The translations under genes and the position numbers were made by a program. From Candidatus Sacchlamyda saccharinae (GTDB taxonomy: Bacteria; Chlamydiota; Chlamydiia; Chlamydiales; Rhabdochlamydiaceae), in NCBI GenBank assembly GCA_030408505.1, contig JAUHQI010000002.1, positions 98,674 to 162,673 of the forward strand: DNA of 64,000 bases, written 5' to 3'. Each line of letters begins with the position of its first letter. Positions within the stretch are counted from its first letter, which is position 1. The notes under the pieces are model-generated. The model saw only the letters and a list, made by a program, of their open reading frames with translations. It had not been told where the DNA came from and did no database searches. Below, piece after piece: positions 35,007 to 44,191 of this stretch.

Positions 35007-35857
35007 TGAGCTCCACTTAGTTCAGGTGAAATGAATACATTGAATCGCCATTTTGTTTCATAGCCCAGTTTACTACATATACCAAATGCAAGACCATCTG
35101 CCATCAAATAAGAAATGCCTACTTTGCATCCTTTTTCCAGCGCATCTTTTAAAGCAAAGTGCCGCAATGTTGTACTCAATCCCTGCCCCCTAACTTCTGG
35201 AAGAGTGGCTCCATTCCAAAAGCTGACGACATCGTCTTTTATGAGTGTAGATAGAGCTGAAACTACTTTGCCTTGTTTTTTCACTACCCAATGTAGCATT
35301 TCATAGTTTGGAGATTGAGTAGCATCCATCAGCGCTCTTTTATACATTTCACAACTGACACCTCGAATTTCGAATGTGTCGGCGACAAGAAGATTGAAAG
35401 CATCCATTGTGGTTTGATCTGCCACTAATTCTAAAGTACAATCTTCTGGGACCACAGGCTCTGGAATGTCTTTATCCAAAAACCCAATCACCCCCTGAAA
35501 AACCCCTCCTTCCTGAAAGCCTTTAGCGGTTAGCTTACTCTTAAATTCAATACTTGAGTCTTCATTGAGATACCAGACAAAGGGCATATTTTCATTCTGG
35601 AAAAATTGAAGCTGAGCGTCAATGCATTCATCCCAACATTCTTTTTCTGGGACTCCAAGGATTGCGTTGTGAAAAGCATCAGGACTTCCAGACAAACATC
35701 TTTTGAATGTACCAAGAGTTTCAAAGTGGGCATTGGGAACAAATGGATTTTCCGTTAAGACCTGGTAAAAAATATCAAAGTGACTTTGTAGAAGCTGTCT
35801 TTGCTCGCTATCTTTCATATGATATACGATTTCAGTAAATGCGGGCCCTGGAAGCAT
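35003..35857 (-). CDS. GNAT-family N-acetyltransferase
   Basis: 284 residues. The C-terminal half (about 140-275) is a GNAT fold with the acetyl-CoA motif LPEVRGQGLSTTLRHFAL and the following GISYLMADGLAFGICSKLGY, as in GNATs that end with a 'N..A...Y.KlGF' helix. The N-terminal half is an unrecognised extension. Substrate unknown. Tight overlap with rfbA; 23 bases after the AhpD-like gene. Confidence 0.85.
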   Translation of the reverse strand: MLPGPAFTEIVYHMKDSEQRQLLQSHFDIFYQVLTENPFVPNAHFETLGTFKRCLSGSPDAFHNAILGVPEKECWDECIDAQLQFFQNENMPFVWYLNEDSSIEFKSKLTAKGFQEGGVFQGVIGFLDKDIPEPVVPEDCTLELVADQTTMDAFNLLVADTFEIRGVSCEMYKRALMDATQSPNYEMLHWVVKKQGKVVSALSTLIKDDVVSFWNGATLPEVRGQGLSTTLRHFALKDALEKGCKVGISYLMADGLAFGICSKLGYETKWRFNVFISPELSGAQ

Positions 35858-35880
35858 TAAGTTTCTCCATAATTGCTATT

Positions 35881-36309
35881 CTAAGTAACTGGATTTTCAA
35901 TTGCTACATCAACGTTAAGAACTGCACCAAATCGAGCCAAACCTATTCCATAACAAACAAAAGAACATAATTCAGATATCTCTTTCTCGCTAAAAAGCTC
36001 CTTCAGCAGCTCGACATCTGACCCTAGAATCTGCCTCTGTATATTCACAACTTTCCTTGCGAAATCAACGGCTACCTTTGTTTTCACATCCTCTATAACT
36101 GGTGTGGGGCAACCATGCGATTTGCAATATGCGCAGCCAATCTGAAAAGCTACAGCTCGACGTACTTCTTCCTGAAGCGCTCGATCTAAACAACTACTCT
36201 GATAATGACTCTCCAATAAAACCATCCAGTTTTTCATCAATTCAGGATTGTGACCTAGGAGCTGCGTTAACGGATTATCTCCATTTTTAGCATAAGAAAT
36301 ATGTGCCAT
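35881..36309 (-). CDS. AhpD-like/carboxymuconolactone decarboxylase-family protein
   Basis: 142 residues, all-helical. GCAYCKSHG (about 58-66) is the CxxC-type redox motif of AhpD-like proteins, with the downstream His in place. These act as thiol-disulfide partners in peroxide defence. Sits in the leftward operon between hpt and the GNAT gene. The exact partner is unknown. Confidence 0.82.
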   Translation of the reverse strand: MAHISYAKNGDNPLTQLLGHNPELMKNWMVLLESHYQSSCLDRALQEEVRRAVAFQIGCAYCKSHGCPTPVIEDVKTKVAVDFARKVVNIQRQILGSDVELLKELFSEKEISELCSFVCYGIGLARFGAVLNVDVAIENPVT

Positions 36310-36332
36310 AATGACCTCCGATGATATGAAAT

Positions 36333-36839
36333 TTAGCCGTAGACATGAATGGCTTTCAGTCCTCTGAGGTGTTCTTTGTGATCCAGGCCATAGCCTACGA
36401 CAAAATGGTCTTCTATGTCAAAGCAAACAAAATCTGGAGTAATGTCACCTTTAGGGGTAATTTTTTTGCGAAGCAAAACGGAGCTCCTTACAGAGGTGGG
36501 CGATTGTGCGGCAAGGGTGTGATAGGCTCTGCTGAGTGTTTGACCAGTATCATAGATGTCATCGATCAGGAGAACGTGCTTATCCTTTATGTCTAGATTG
36601 TCAAATCCAGATAGGGTGAGCTCGCCAGGCTTTGTCCCGCGCATGCCGTAGCTTGCGCAAGTGACAAATTCAAGCTGAAAGGGAAAGGTAAGATGGCGGA
36701 TGAGATCTGCAACAAAGCAGATTCCCCCTTTTAAAATGGTCACCAGAATGACTTCTTGGTCTACGTAGTGCGCATTCAGTTCTTCGGCAACTGCAGCAAC
36801 CTTTTTGGCAATTTCTTCTTCAGAAATAAGGATTTGCAT
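36333..36839 (-). CDS. hpt: Hypoxanthine phosphoribosyltransferase
   Basis: 168 residues. The PRPP-binding motif is VLLIDDIYDTGQTLS (about 90-104); TILKGGICFVADLI and SYGMRGTK are typical of bacterial HPRT. It salvages hypoxanthine or guanine to IMP or GMP. The start overlaps the accC stop (TAATG). Purine salvage fits a host-dependent life. Confidence 0.93.
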   Translation of the reverse strand: MQILISEEEIAKKVAAVAEELNAHYVDQEVILVTILKGGICFVADLIRHLTFPFQLEFVTCASYGMRGTKPGELTLSGFDNLDIKDKHVLLIDDIYDTGQTLSRAYHTLAAQSPTSVRSSVLLRKKITPKGDITPDFVCFDIEDHFVVGYGLDHKEHLRGLKAIHVYG

Positions 36840-38203
36840 TATCCCTCTGGGATGAATGTAGCGCCATCGTCGACTTGTTGGTCAATGTAATTGATGGTGT
36901 AATCGTTTTTTAAGAATTTTTCATCTTGGAACATGTATTGGTGGAAAGGAATCGTTGTTTTCACACCGCCCACATGAAACTCGCGCAGAGCCCTCTGAGC
37001 TATCCGGATCGCTTCAGCTCTGTCTTTGCCATGAACAATGAGTTTTGCGATCATCGAGTCGTAGTGAGGAGGGATTTTATAGCCGGCGTAGCAGGCTGTA
37101 TCCATACGTACATGGGGGCCGCCCGGAGGGATGAAGTATTCGAGCTTTCCAGGAGAAGGGGCAAAATTGTTCGCAGGATCTTCGGCATTGATTCGACATT
37201 GGATTACATGCCCAGTATACTGAACATCTTTCTGTCTAAAAGAAAGCTTTTCTCCATTTGCAATCCGAATCATTTCACAAACTAGATCAATACCAGTCAG
37301 CTCTTCCGTAATGGTATGTTCTACCTGGATCCGTGTATTGACTTCCATGAAGTAGAAATTTTTGTCTGCATCAAGGAGAAACTCCACTGTCCCCACAGAG
37401 TGATACTTGGCGGCTTTGACAATACCGACAGCTGCTTCACCAATTTTTTTACGCATGGCAGGCGTTAAAATGGGGCTGGGCGTTTCTTCAATGAGTTTTT
37501 GTCGCCTCCTCTGGATAGTGCAGTCCCGTTCGCCGAGATAGGCGTAATTGCCGTGCTTATCCCCAATGACCTGAATTTCGATATGCCGGGGGTTGACAAT
37601 CATTTTTTCTAGATAGATATCGGGATTGCCAAAACTCACCTCAGCTTCTGTACGCGCAGCTGTAAACTGTCGGACAAATTCATCTGGATCGTAGGCAATG
37701 CGGATCCCCTTTCCTCCACCACCTGCAGAGGCTTTAATGAAAATCGGATAACCAATCTTCTTGGCAACCTCTAGTCCTTCTTTGGCATCTTCAACGATTC
37801 CATCAGAACCGGGAATGACCGGACACTTAGCGCTCTTTGCAATCGCCTTTGCCTTTGCCTTGTTTCCGAGTAGCTCAATCGTTTCATGAGAGGGGCCAAT
37901 AAAATTGATTCCGCAGCTCTCGCAAATAGAGGCAAAACCACCGTTCTCACTTAAAAAACCAAATCCGGGGTGAACGGCATCGGCACCAGTAATCTCGCAA
38001 GCGGAAAGAATGTGCGCAATTTTTAAGTAGGATTTTGCAGAAGGGGCCTCTCCAATACAAATCGCTTCATCTGCATGCAACACATGTAGAGCTTCAGCAT
38101 CTGCTTTGGAATAGACGGCAACGGTTTCAATCCCCATGTCGTGACAAGCACGGATGAGACGAACCGCGATTTCTCCTCGATTGGCAATCAGTATCTTTTT
38201 CAT
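36839..38203 (-). CDS. accC: Biotin carboxylase subunit of acetyl-CoA carboxylase
   Basis: 454 residues, full length. MKKILIANRGEIAVRLIRA at the start, ATP-grasp KASAGGGGKGIR (about 158-169), YLGERDCTIQRRRQKLIEE and EVNTRIQVEHTITE. It carboxylates biotin on AccB with bicarbonate and ATP, so it is a direct user of the bicarbonate that DabAB could supply. Overlaps accB by 4 bases. Confidence 0.97.
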   Translation of the reverse strand: MKKILIANRGEIAVRLIRACHDMGIETVAVYSKADAEALHVLHADEAICIGEAPSAKSYLKIAHILSACEITGADAVHPGFGFLSENGGFASICESCGINFIGPSHETIELLGNKAKAKAIAKSAKCPVIPGSDGIVEDAKEGLEVAKKIGYPIFIKASAGGGGKGIRIAYDPDEFVRQFTAARTEAEVSFGNPDIYLEKMIVNPRHIEIQVIGDKHGNYAYLGERDCTIQRRRQKLIEETPSPILTPAMRKKIGEAAVGIVKAAKYHSVGTVEFLLDADKNFYFMEVNTRIQVEHTITEELTGIDLVCEMIRIANGEKLSFRQKDVQYTGHVIQCRINAEDPANNFAPSPGKLEYFIPPGGPHVRMDTACYAGYKIPPHYDSMIAKLIVHGKDRAEAIRIAQRALREFHVGGVKTTIPFHQYMFQDEKFLKNDYTINYIDQQVDDGATFIPEG

Positions 38204-38655
38204 TCGATTCTAAATAGGTGGGTTCCAAATTCTACGGGATCGGCATTATTGACCAAGATCTCTACGATCTTACCTTTTTTGCCCGCTTTTACCTCATTCA
38301 TCACTTTCATTGCTTCGATGATGCAAACTACGGTCTCCTCTTCGACGGTATCGCCCACTTTGACGTAGAGAGGATCGTCAGGAGAAGGTGCTGAATAATA
38401 AGTTCCGACCATTGGCGAAGAGACAAAATCTCCTGGTTTTGCCGCTTCAGGAGCCGGTTCGGTCCCAGCGCGTGGAGGTGGAGGTGGAGGCGCAAAATGG
38501 TGGTGAGGCTCATGGTGTTTAGGAGGTGGTAGATGATGGGCTTCAACGTGGCGCTCCAATTCGAGCTCGAACCCCTTCTCATCTTTGATCCGTATTCTTT
38601 TTAGGCCCGCTTTTTCCATAGCGGCCATCATTTCTTTGATTTGTTTATTGTCCAT
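38200..38655 (-). CDS. accB: Biotin carboxyl carrier protein of acetyl-CoA carboxylase
   Basis: 151 residues. The C-terminal biotinyl domain has CIIEAMKVMNEVKAG, in which K is biotinylated; SPMVGTYYSAPSPD starts the domain. In between is a Pro/His-rich linker (HHLPPPKHHEPHHHFAPPPPPP). It lies 2 bases after efp, as in Chlamydia. Confidence 0.95.
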   Translation of the reverse strand: MDNKQIKEMMAAMEKAGLKRIRIKDEKGFELELERHVEAHHLPPPKHHEPHHHFAPPPPPPRAGTEPAPEAAKPGDFVSSPMVGTYYSAPSPDDPLYVKVGDTVEEETVVCIIEAMKVMNEVKAGKKGKIVEILVNNADPVEFGTHLFRIE

Positions 38656-38657
38656 CT

Positions 38658-39230
38658 TTAAACCCTTTGCACAAATTCACTGGCGGCAGTATCCACTTTG
38701 ACAATATCTCCTGTCTCAACGAAAAGTGGTACGTCGATTTTGGCTCCTGTTTCTAGGTAAGCCTCTTTTGTTGTACCCGCAATGGATACTGCACCTTCAT
38801 CTGATTCAGTTTTTACAATCATTAGTTCGAGGAACTGAGGGAGCTCGACAGAAAAAATCGTGTCCCCATAAAACATCGCTTTGACAATGATCCCCTCTTT
38901 GATGTAGTGGACCTTGTCACCAATGATGTTTTTCGCAACCAAAACATTTTCCAAGCTTCCGATATCTAGGAATAGATAGTCTTTCCCTTCGAGGTATAAG
39001 AATTCTAGTGAGCGCTCATCAAGTGTTACCTCTTTGACAGTTTGCCCTTCCTTGAAATTTTTCTCGATCAGCTCATCGGTCATCATGTCTTTGAGCTTGG
39101 TCTTGATGAAGGGATTCCCTTTTGCCACTGTCACTTTAACCGCCGATTCCACCCGATAGATCTTATTATCTAGGGAAATCATGATACCCGGTGTCATTTG
39201 GTTGCTTGTCAGGGCAGCTTTTGTTTTCAT
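38658..39230 (-). CDS. efp: Elongation factor P
   Basis: 190 residues with the three EF-P domains. The modifiable loop is AKGNPFIKTKL near residue 35 (Lys of AKG); the C-terminal domain includes GAKIDVPLFVETGDIVKVD. It rescues ribosomes stalled at polyproline. Chlamydiae usually have two EF-P genes, and this one matches the copy next to accB. Shares 4 bases with the HAD gene. Confidence 0.95.
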   Translation of the reverse strand: MKTKAALTSNQMTPGIMISLDNKIYRVESAVKVTVAKGNPFIKTKLKDMMTDELIEKNFKEGQTVKEVTLDERSLEFLYLEGKDYLFLDIGSLENVLVAKNIIGDKVHYIKEGIIVKAMFYGDTIFSVELPQFLELMIVKTESDEGAVSIAGTTKEAYLETGAKIDVPLFVETGDIVKVDTAASEFVQRV

Positions 39231-39868
39231 GCTATTTCAAATACCTCGTACAATTGCTTTAAATCATTTATGGCAAAGTCCACGTGCTCCATAGGGCCAT
39301 CGTGAAACTCTCCCCGTCCATTGCGAATATGGACAGTAAACATCCCAAGTTCCTTCGCCGGCGAAAGATCCACCGATACCCGGTCTCCACAGACGAGCGC
39401 CTCGCTTGGGTCGATCTTCAAATCAGAAAGAACCATTTGGTAATCCGATTTTTTACTTGGTCCGTTGCCAATTACTAGTTTACTAAATCGCTCTGGTTGA
39501 ATACCAGCTTTTTCCATTTTCAGCCTTTGAAACTGCGGGTTCCCCTTCGTCACAAGCGCCAGAGTATGCACCGCTTGCAATTCATCTAGCACTTCCAGTG
39601 CCCCTGGGAGGAGATCGATCGAAATATTTTTTGGAAGAGGCTGATTTAGGGCCGAAAGCCCAGCCTGGTAAATTTCTTTTTTGCCACCGCAAAACTCCTC
39701 TAGAGCTGCTGTAAGAGTTAGCGCTTTTTCATTTAGCTGTATGAGGTCATCAAGTGATCCCGCGCTGCCAGCCCCTTGCATCGCAGAAAAACAAGAGCGC
39801 AAGTAATAAGGGGTCAAGCATTTTGATGTTTCGATGAGAGTGTCATCTAAGTCAAAGATCACCAACAA
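39227..39868 (-). CDS. HAD-superfamily hydrolase
   Basis: 213 residues. Motif I is IFDLDDTLIET at the N-terminus, motif II VTKGN, motif III Lys in SKKSDYQ, and motif IV CGDRVSVDLSPAKELGM. A phosphatase of unknown substrate. It overlaps yvcK by 17 bases and efp by 4, so it is translationally coupled on both sides. Confidence 0.88.
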   Translation of the reverse strand: MLVIFDLDDTLIETSKCLTPYYLRSCFSAMQGAGSAGSLDDLIQLNEKALTLTAALEEFCGGKKEIYQAGLSALNQPLPKNISIDLLPGALEVLDELQAVHTLALVTKGNPQFQRLKMEKAGIQPERFSKLVIGNGPSKKSDYQMVLSDLKIDPSEALVCGDRVSVDLSPAKELGMFTVHIRNGRGEFHDGPMEHVDFAINDLKQLYEVFEIA

Positions 39869-40814
39869 TTTTCACTATCTCCGTGGCAAGTTTATCGGGA
39901 TCGTGACGGATCAGGTTGCGTTTAATGAGGTCTTTTTTGTGTCCTTCACTTAAGTCTCCAAGTAAGGGAGCTTCAATAACTCTAGCATCATCCAAATCAT
40001 TCTCCACAAGAGTCCCCTCTTCAGAATAGACGTCCAAAAGCTCTTCAGGAGGACTTTGGTTATTGATGAGAATCGCATCAAAAATATCCTCACCAATAAA
40101 TTGAACAAGCTCTTTTAAATAGTCGCTCATTTTAAAGGCAGTCGTCTGCCCCTTTCGGTTCATCAGATTGGCAGCAAAAATCTTTTTTCCTTTGGACTTC
40201 AACAGAGCATCACTCACCCCATCTACCAAGAGATTCGGAATGAGAGACGTGTGCAGTCCACCTGGTCCTAGAATGATGTAATCAGCATTTTTGATCTCTT
40301 CAAGCGCGTGCGGATTTGCCTCGGGAAAAGGCTCTAAGTAAATATTTCGGTAGCCCTGATCAATTTCTTGAGAAAGATAAATCTCCTTTTCACCCTCTAA
40401 AACACACCGATTATTGAGAATCATTTTGAGCCGCACTTGATGGGTTGTGACAGGAATCACCTTCCCCTTGATAAGCAAGATCCGCCCCATCTCTTCGACA
40501 GCCTTTTCAAAGCTTCCCGTCACTTTTTCCAAAGCAGACAAGAACAGATTGCCAAAGCTATGGCCCCCTAGCCCTCCATTTTCAAAGCGATAATTCACGA
40601 GGCTTCGCATCAATCCGGACGACTCAGAAAGAGCTACTAAACATTGTCGGACGTCACCTGGCGGTAACACCCCAAGTTCATCGCGCAGAATTCCCGTGCT
40701 TCCACCATCATCTGCCATAGAAACAATCGCAGACAAGGCAAGAGGAAATTTCTTCAATCCCCTCAATACCGCAAAGTTGCCCGTTCCACCGCCGATGACG
40801 ACAACGCGTTTCAC
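39852..40814 (-). CDS. yvcK: YvcK/CofD-like gluconeogenesis/cell-wall factor
   Basis: 320 residues. VVIGGGTGNFAVLRGLK at the start, then SMADDGGSTGILRDELGVLPPGDVRQCLVALS, the diagnostic YvcK string (key words ADDGGSTG, PPGDVR). LGPGGLHTSLIPNLLV is also typical. It binds UDP-sugars and influences carbon flow and envelope synthesis in other bacteria. Starts 1 base after rpe ends. Confidence 0.93.
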   Translation of the reverse strand: MKRVVVIGGGTGNFAVLRGLKKFPLALSAIVSMADDGGSTGILRDELGVLPPGDVRQCLVALSESSGLMRSLVNYRFENGGLGGHSFGNLFLSALEKVTGSFEKAVEEMGRILLIKGKVIPVTTHQVRLKMILNNRCVLEGEKEIYLSQEIDQGYRNIYLEPFPEANPHALEEIKNADYIILGPGGLHTSLIPNLLVDGVSDALLKSKGKKIFAANLMNRKGQTTAFKMSDYLKELVQFIGEDIFDAILINNQSPPEELLDVYSEEGTLVENDLDDARVIEAPLLGDLSEGHKKDLIKRNLIRHDPDKLATEIVKIVGDL

Positions 40815-41474
40815 CTAAAGCTCCCTAAGGGTTTTGATCCGAGAGGCCATATCCGGGGCTCCAAAGAGATAAGTCCCCGAAACCAAAACGTTTGCGCCGG
40901 CCTCGATGCAATCCTTTGCCGTCTTATCATCAATCCCGCCGTCAACCTGAATTTGAACATCCTTTTTAGTCTTATCAGCTGCGGCCTTGACAAACTTAAT
41001 CTTTTCCAAAACCTCAGGCATAAATGCCTGTCCCCCAAACCCGGGATGGACAGTCATAAGTAAAATCAGGTCACACAGTCCTAAATATTTTGGAATCATT
41101 TCCGCAGAAGTTTCTGGGCAAAAGGCGAGCCCCGCCTCAACATTGCACTTCTTAATATAATTTAAAGTGTCCTCGACATCCTCGGTCGCCTCCATGTGGA
41201 AAGTGATCCGATCTGCGCCAGCTTCCACAAACCGCTCGATGTAGTCAAAAGGATTATAGATCATCAGGTGCACATCAAGGAAAAGGTCAGTGGCTCGATT
41301 CACTGCAGTGACCACATTTGGCCCCAAAGTCAAGTTAGGCACAAAGTGGCCATCCATCACATCGATATGCAGGGCATCGGCCCCAGCCTCTTCGACCCGC
41401 TTGGCCTCATCCGCAATTTTTCCAAAATCTCCTGACAACAGAGATGGTTCAATTAGAATAGGTTTCTTTTTCAT
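40815..41474 (-). CDS. rpe: Ribulose-phosphate 3-epimerase
   Basis: 219 residues, TIM barrel. IEPSLLSGDFGKI, HIDVMDGHFVPNLTLGP, MTVHPGFGGQAFMPEVLEKI and VDGGIDDKTA are the family motifs, with metal ligands His, Asp, His and Asp present. It interconverts ribulose-5-P and xylulose-5-P in the pentose phosphate pathway. Confidence 0.97.
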   Translation of the reverse strand: MKKKPILIEPSLLSGDFGKIADEAKRVEEAGADALHIDVMDGHFVPNLTLGPNVVTAVNRATDLFLDVHLMIYNPFDYIERFVEAGADRITFHMEATEDVEDTLNYIKKCNVEAGLAFCPETSAEMIPKYLGLCDLILLMTVHPGFGGQAFMPEVLEKIKFVKAAADKTKKDVQIQVDGGIDDKTAKDCIEAGANVLVSGTYLFGAPDMASRIKTLREL

Positions 41475-41494
41475 CCCCTTAAGTATGGCGGAAT

Positions 41495-43012
41495 CTAAGC
41501 AAAAGTCAAGATTAAGCCGAAGAAGAATTTATCTTGAACCCTTAGCTGGAAACAAGCGAGAGGAGAAGAGGTCTCTAACTCCCCTTTTCCCACGATAAAT
41601 CGCATCCTCCCTTCATCCCTTTTCTGCTTTTCGCCCGTTTCGATGATTTTAAGAAGCATTTCAAAGAGAATTTTCAGATATTTTGGAGCTAAAGTAGCGC
41701 TCATCTGAGACGGGCAAATAGCATGAAAAAAATTCTGTAATAAGAGGGTATCTGCCTCGCCTACCATCTCCTTTAGAGCCATAAAATTTTCCGCCTGTTT
41801 GGCAATCATTCCACCGTTGTAATCGCGTACAGGTCCAAACACCTCCTCCACCTCCTCAACAAGGTTTTTCCGCACCTGTAAAAAGTCGATTGAGTAATCT
41901 TCTCTTAGTGTAGTTGGGACCTTTGCCCGCAAGACAAGCGCCTCTTTGGGGTATTTCTTTCTAAGCTTCCCTACGATTTTCCTCCGCTCGACTACAAAAG
42001 AGCTACCCTCCAGGTTCTCTGGAAGCTGCAAGCCCACAATGATCACAGTAAATAAAAGTTTATTTTCTTCCTGCTCATCAAAAGAAATCATCATCTGAGG
42101 AAGATCACGGATAAATTTAAGTTGTCCTGCGAGCGCTAGGATATTACGCATCACCTCTTCTTCATTGCGGGGCATGAAAACAGGAGGAACCAACTGCTCA
42201 ATCCGCGAAGCCACCTCTTTACGTAAAAAGCCTTCTAACGCCCTTGACTCGCTCTTCCCTATAACTTCAGCATAGAAACGACCCATCCCTCTGTCATCGT
42301 AAGAGAAATAAGATCCTGGCACCAAACTCACCCCTTCGGGCAACGCAGAGCGAAAATGCCTCTCCTCAAATAACTCATGCTCCTTCACAAAATTTAAAGC
42401 GCCAAAGACAGAAATCACCCCTTTCGGTCCGTAGGGAGTTTGCAAAGTAGACTGTTTGCACTTTATACGAACACACCTCGTCCGCCTCTCCGCCAGCCCC
42501 TTTCGAAAGTGATATAACACAGAAACAATGCGGCATAGCTCTCTAGCTCCCCTCACTGCATGAAACCCTTCTCCAGTGCTTAGAAAAAGGCGATGCATGT
42601 CTGTGAAAATATCGTAATCCACTTGCTTGGGAAACCTACGAACAAGAGCTGCAATCCGATCCTGCACAAATACAAGCTTTTCGTCAGAAGATAGCCCTTT
42701 AAGCTCCAAAATCTTTTTCGCGTGATACAAAGAAGAAACCCCCAAAAGGATTTCCTTTTCAAGAAACGTAGAATTCTGCTCAGCCCACAGCAAGTCATTA
42801 GCGTCCAATTCAAGAGTGATCTCAGCAACTAAATACCCCTCTTCCCTCCTGGCAATAAAGCTGATTACTTCAAGCTCTTTACCCGGGACAAGCCACCTAG
42901 TCACCATGTCATAGAAGAATCGATCGGCTCCCTTTCGGTAAGGGCAGCGCAGACAGACCTTTTCACCTTCCCAAATCAAACCTTCTGCAAGCATACTGTC
43001 GTACCCACCCAT
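41495..43012 (-). CDS. Orphan, 505 residues, in the rpe/efp operon
   Basis: Not recognised. Soluble, mixed alpha/beta. A CLRCPYRKG motif lies near the N-terminus (about 20-28), but no full catalytic motif is seen. It overlaps the aspartokinase by 37 bases and ends 20 bases before rpe, so it belongs to the operon. A later in-frame start (ATG 42994) is possible. The C-terminal half (CPSQMSATLAPKYLKILFEMLLKIIETG) looks helical. Confidence 0.75.
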   Translation of the reverse strand: MGGYDSMLAEGLIWEGEKVCLRCPYRKGADRFFYDMVTRWLVPGKELEVISFIARREEGYLVAEITLELDANDLLWAEQNSTFLEKEILLGVSSLYHAKKILELKGLSSDEKLVFVQDRIAALVRRFPKQVDYDIFTDMHRLFLSTGEGFHAVRGARELCRIVSVLYHFRKGLAERRTRCVRIKCKQSTLQTPYGPKGVISVFGALNFVKEHELFEERHFRSALPEGVSLVPGSYFSYDDRGMGRFYAEVIGKSESRALEGFLRKEVASRIEQLVPPVFMPRNEEEVMRNILALAGQLKFIRDLPQMMISFDEQEENKLLFTVIIVGLQLPENLEGSSFVVERRKIVGKLRKKYPKEALVLRAKVPTTLREDYSIDFLQVRKNLVEEVEEVFGPVRDYNGGMIAKQAENFMALKEMVGEADTLLLQNFFHAICPSQMSATLAPKYLKILFEMLLKIIETGEKQKRDEGRMRFIVGKGELETSSPLACFQLRVQDKFFFGLILTFA

Positions 43013-43716
43013 TCAGGATCGTAATAGGGGCGGATTTCAAGCCCAACCCCATTCTCTTTGGCCATCTCCAAGCACCGGTGGTGCAAAACCTCAGCTCCTT
43101 CCCCGACAATCTCCAAAGCATCATCAAACCCTAGCTCAGAAAAGATCTCCGTATCGGGATCCACCTTGGGATTCACCCTCCCAATGCCTGGGACATCCTT
43201 GTAAAACTCAACCTTACCCGCCCCCAAAGCAACTGCCAGAGCGACCGCAGAAGTATCCGATCCGCCCCTACCCAAAGTTGTGATCTCCTTAGCCTCGCTC
43301 ACCCCCTGAAACCCCGCGACAATGACCACCTTCCCCTCTCCGAGCGCGGTCCGAATCCTCTCTGGCCGCACCTCCAAAATCCTCGCATCCGCATGCTCAT
43401 CGGTCGTGATGATCCCCGATTGACTCCCCGTAAAGCTAATTGCCTCAATCCCCTTAGCATCTAAAGCCATCGCAAGCAGCGCCATGCTCACCCGCTCACC
43501 CACAGATATGAGCATATCCTGCTCTCGCTTCGGCGGACTCGAATGAACCTTGCTTGCCAACTCCATCAGCTCATCGGTCGTACTGCCCATGGCACTCACC
43601 ACCACCACCACATCCGAATACCGGTTCAACCGCCTTTCGATCAGCTTGGCAAGACCTGCGAACCTCTCCACCGACGCCATAGCAGCGCCCCCAAATTTCA
43701 TCACAACACAAGACAT
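42976..43716 (-). CDS. Aspartokinase catalytic domain without ACT regulatory domains
   Basis: 246 residues against 400-450 for usual aspartokinases. The kinase motifs are complete: MKFGGAAMAS, FQGVSEAKEITTLGRGGSDTSAVALA (key words TLGRGGSDTSA), and FYKDVPGIGRVNPK. The two C-terminal ACT domains that give feedback inhibition by lysine or threonine are missing; the frame stops cleanly. It is probably a second, feedback-insensitive aspartokinase or a related amino acid kinase. First gene of the leftward operon, divergent from the 136-residue membrane protein. Confidence 0.85.
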   Translation of the reverse strand: MSCVVMKFGGAAMASVERFAGLAKLIERRLNRYSDVVVVVSAMGSTTDELMELASKVHSSPPKREQDMLISVGERVSMALLAMALDAKGIEAISFTGSQSGIITTDEHADARILEVRPERIRTALGEGKVVIVAGFQGVSEAKEITTLGRGGSDTSAVALAVALGAGKVEFYKDVPGIGRVNPKVDPDTEIFSELGFDDALEIVGEGAEVLHHRCLEMAKENGVGLEIRPYYDPEWVGTTVCLQKV

Positions 43717-43780
43717 CCCACCCTTATACCAAAAGACAAGTTTGAACTAAACCATCCAGCTATGCGATACTCTCTTTTCT

Positions 43781-44191
43781 ATGAGCAAAAAACATCACGT
43801 CTGGTCTCAGGGCCAAATCATACTCGCCTCTTACCTTTCTGGACTAATAGGGGGTTGCTACCTCCTTGGTAGAAACTACAAAAAACTAGGCCAACCAGCT
43901 GCTGCCAGAAAAAGCTACATCCTGGGGATACTAGGCACCATCTTGCTCTCAACTCTCCTATTTTTCTTACCCGAAGAGCTTTTCTCTCGCATCCCGAATT
44001 CGATAATCCCAATGTTCTGCTCTAGCATCATCATAGCGTTTGCTTCTTACCAAAAAAAACCTATCAAAGAATTGCTGACCAATGGCGAAAAGCGCCACTC
44101 CTACTGGTGGTGCCTTCTCATATCCATTGCCCTGCTTCTTATCCAAACCTTTCTCTATCTTTTATTTCTATGGACACTGATAAAAAATTAA
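43781..44191 (+). CDS. Small orphan membrane protein (about 4 TM)
   Basis: 136 residues with helices at about 12-30, 45-63, 70-88 and 108-132. Basic N-terminus (MSKKHHVW). No family recognised. Overlaps the next gene by 22 bases, so the two are probably co-expressed and may interact. Confidence 0.7.
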   Translation: MSKKHHVWSQGQIILASYLSGLIGGCYLLGRNYKKLGQPAAARKSYILGILGTILLSTLLFFLPEELFSRIPNSIIPMFCSSIIIAFASYQKKPIKELLTNGEKRHSYWWCLLISIALLLIQTFLYLLFLWTLIKN

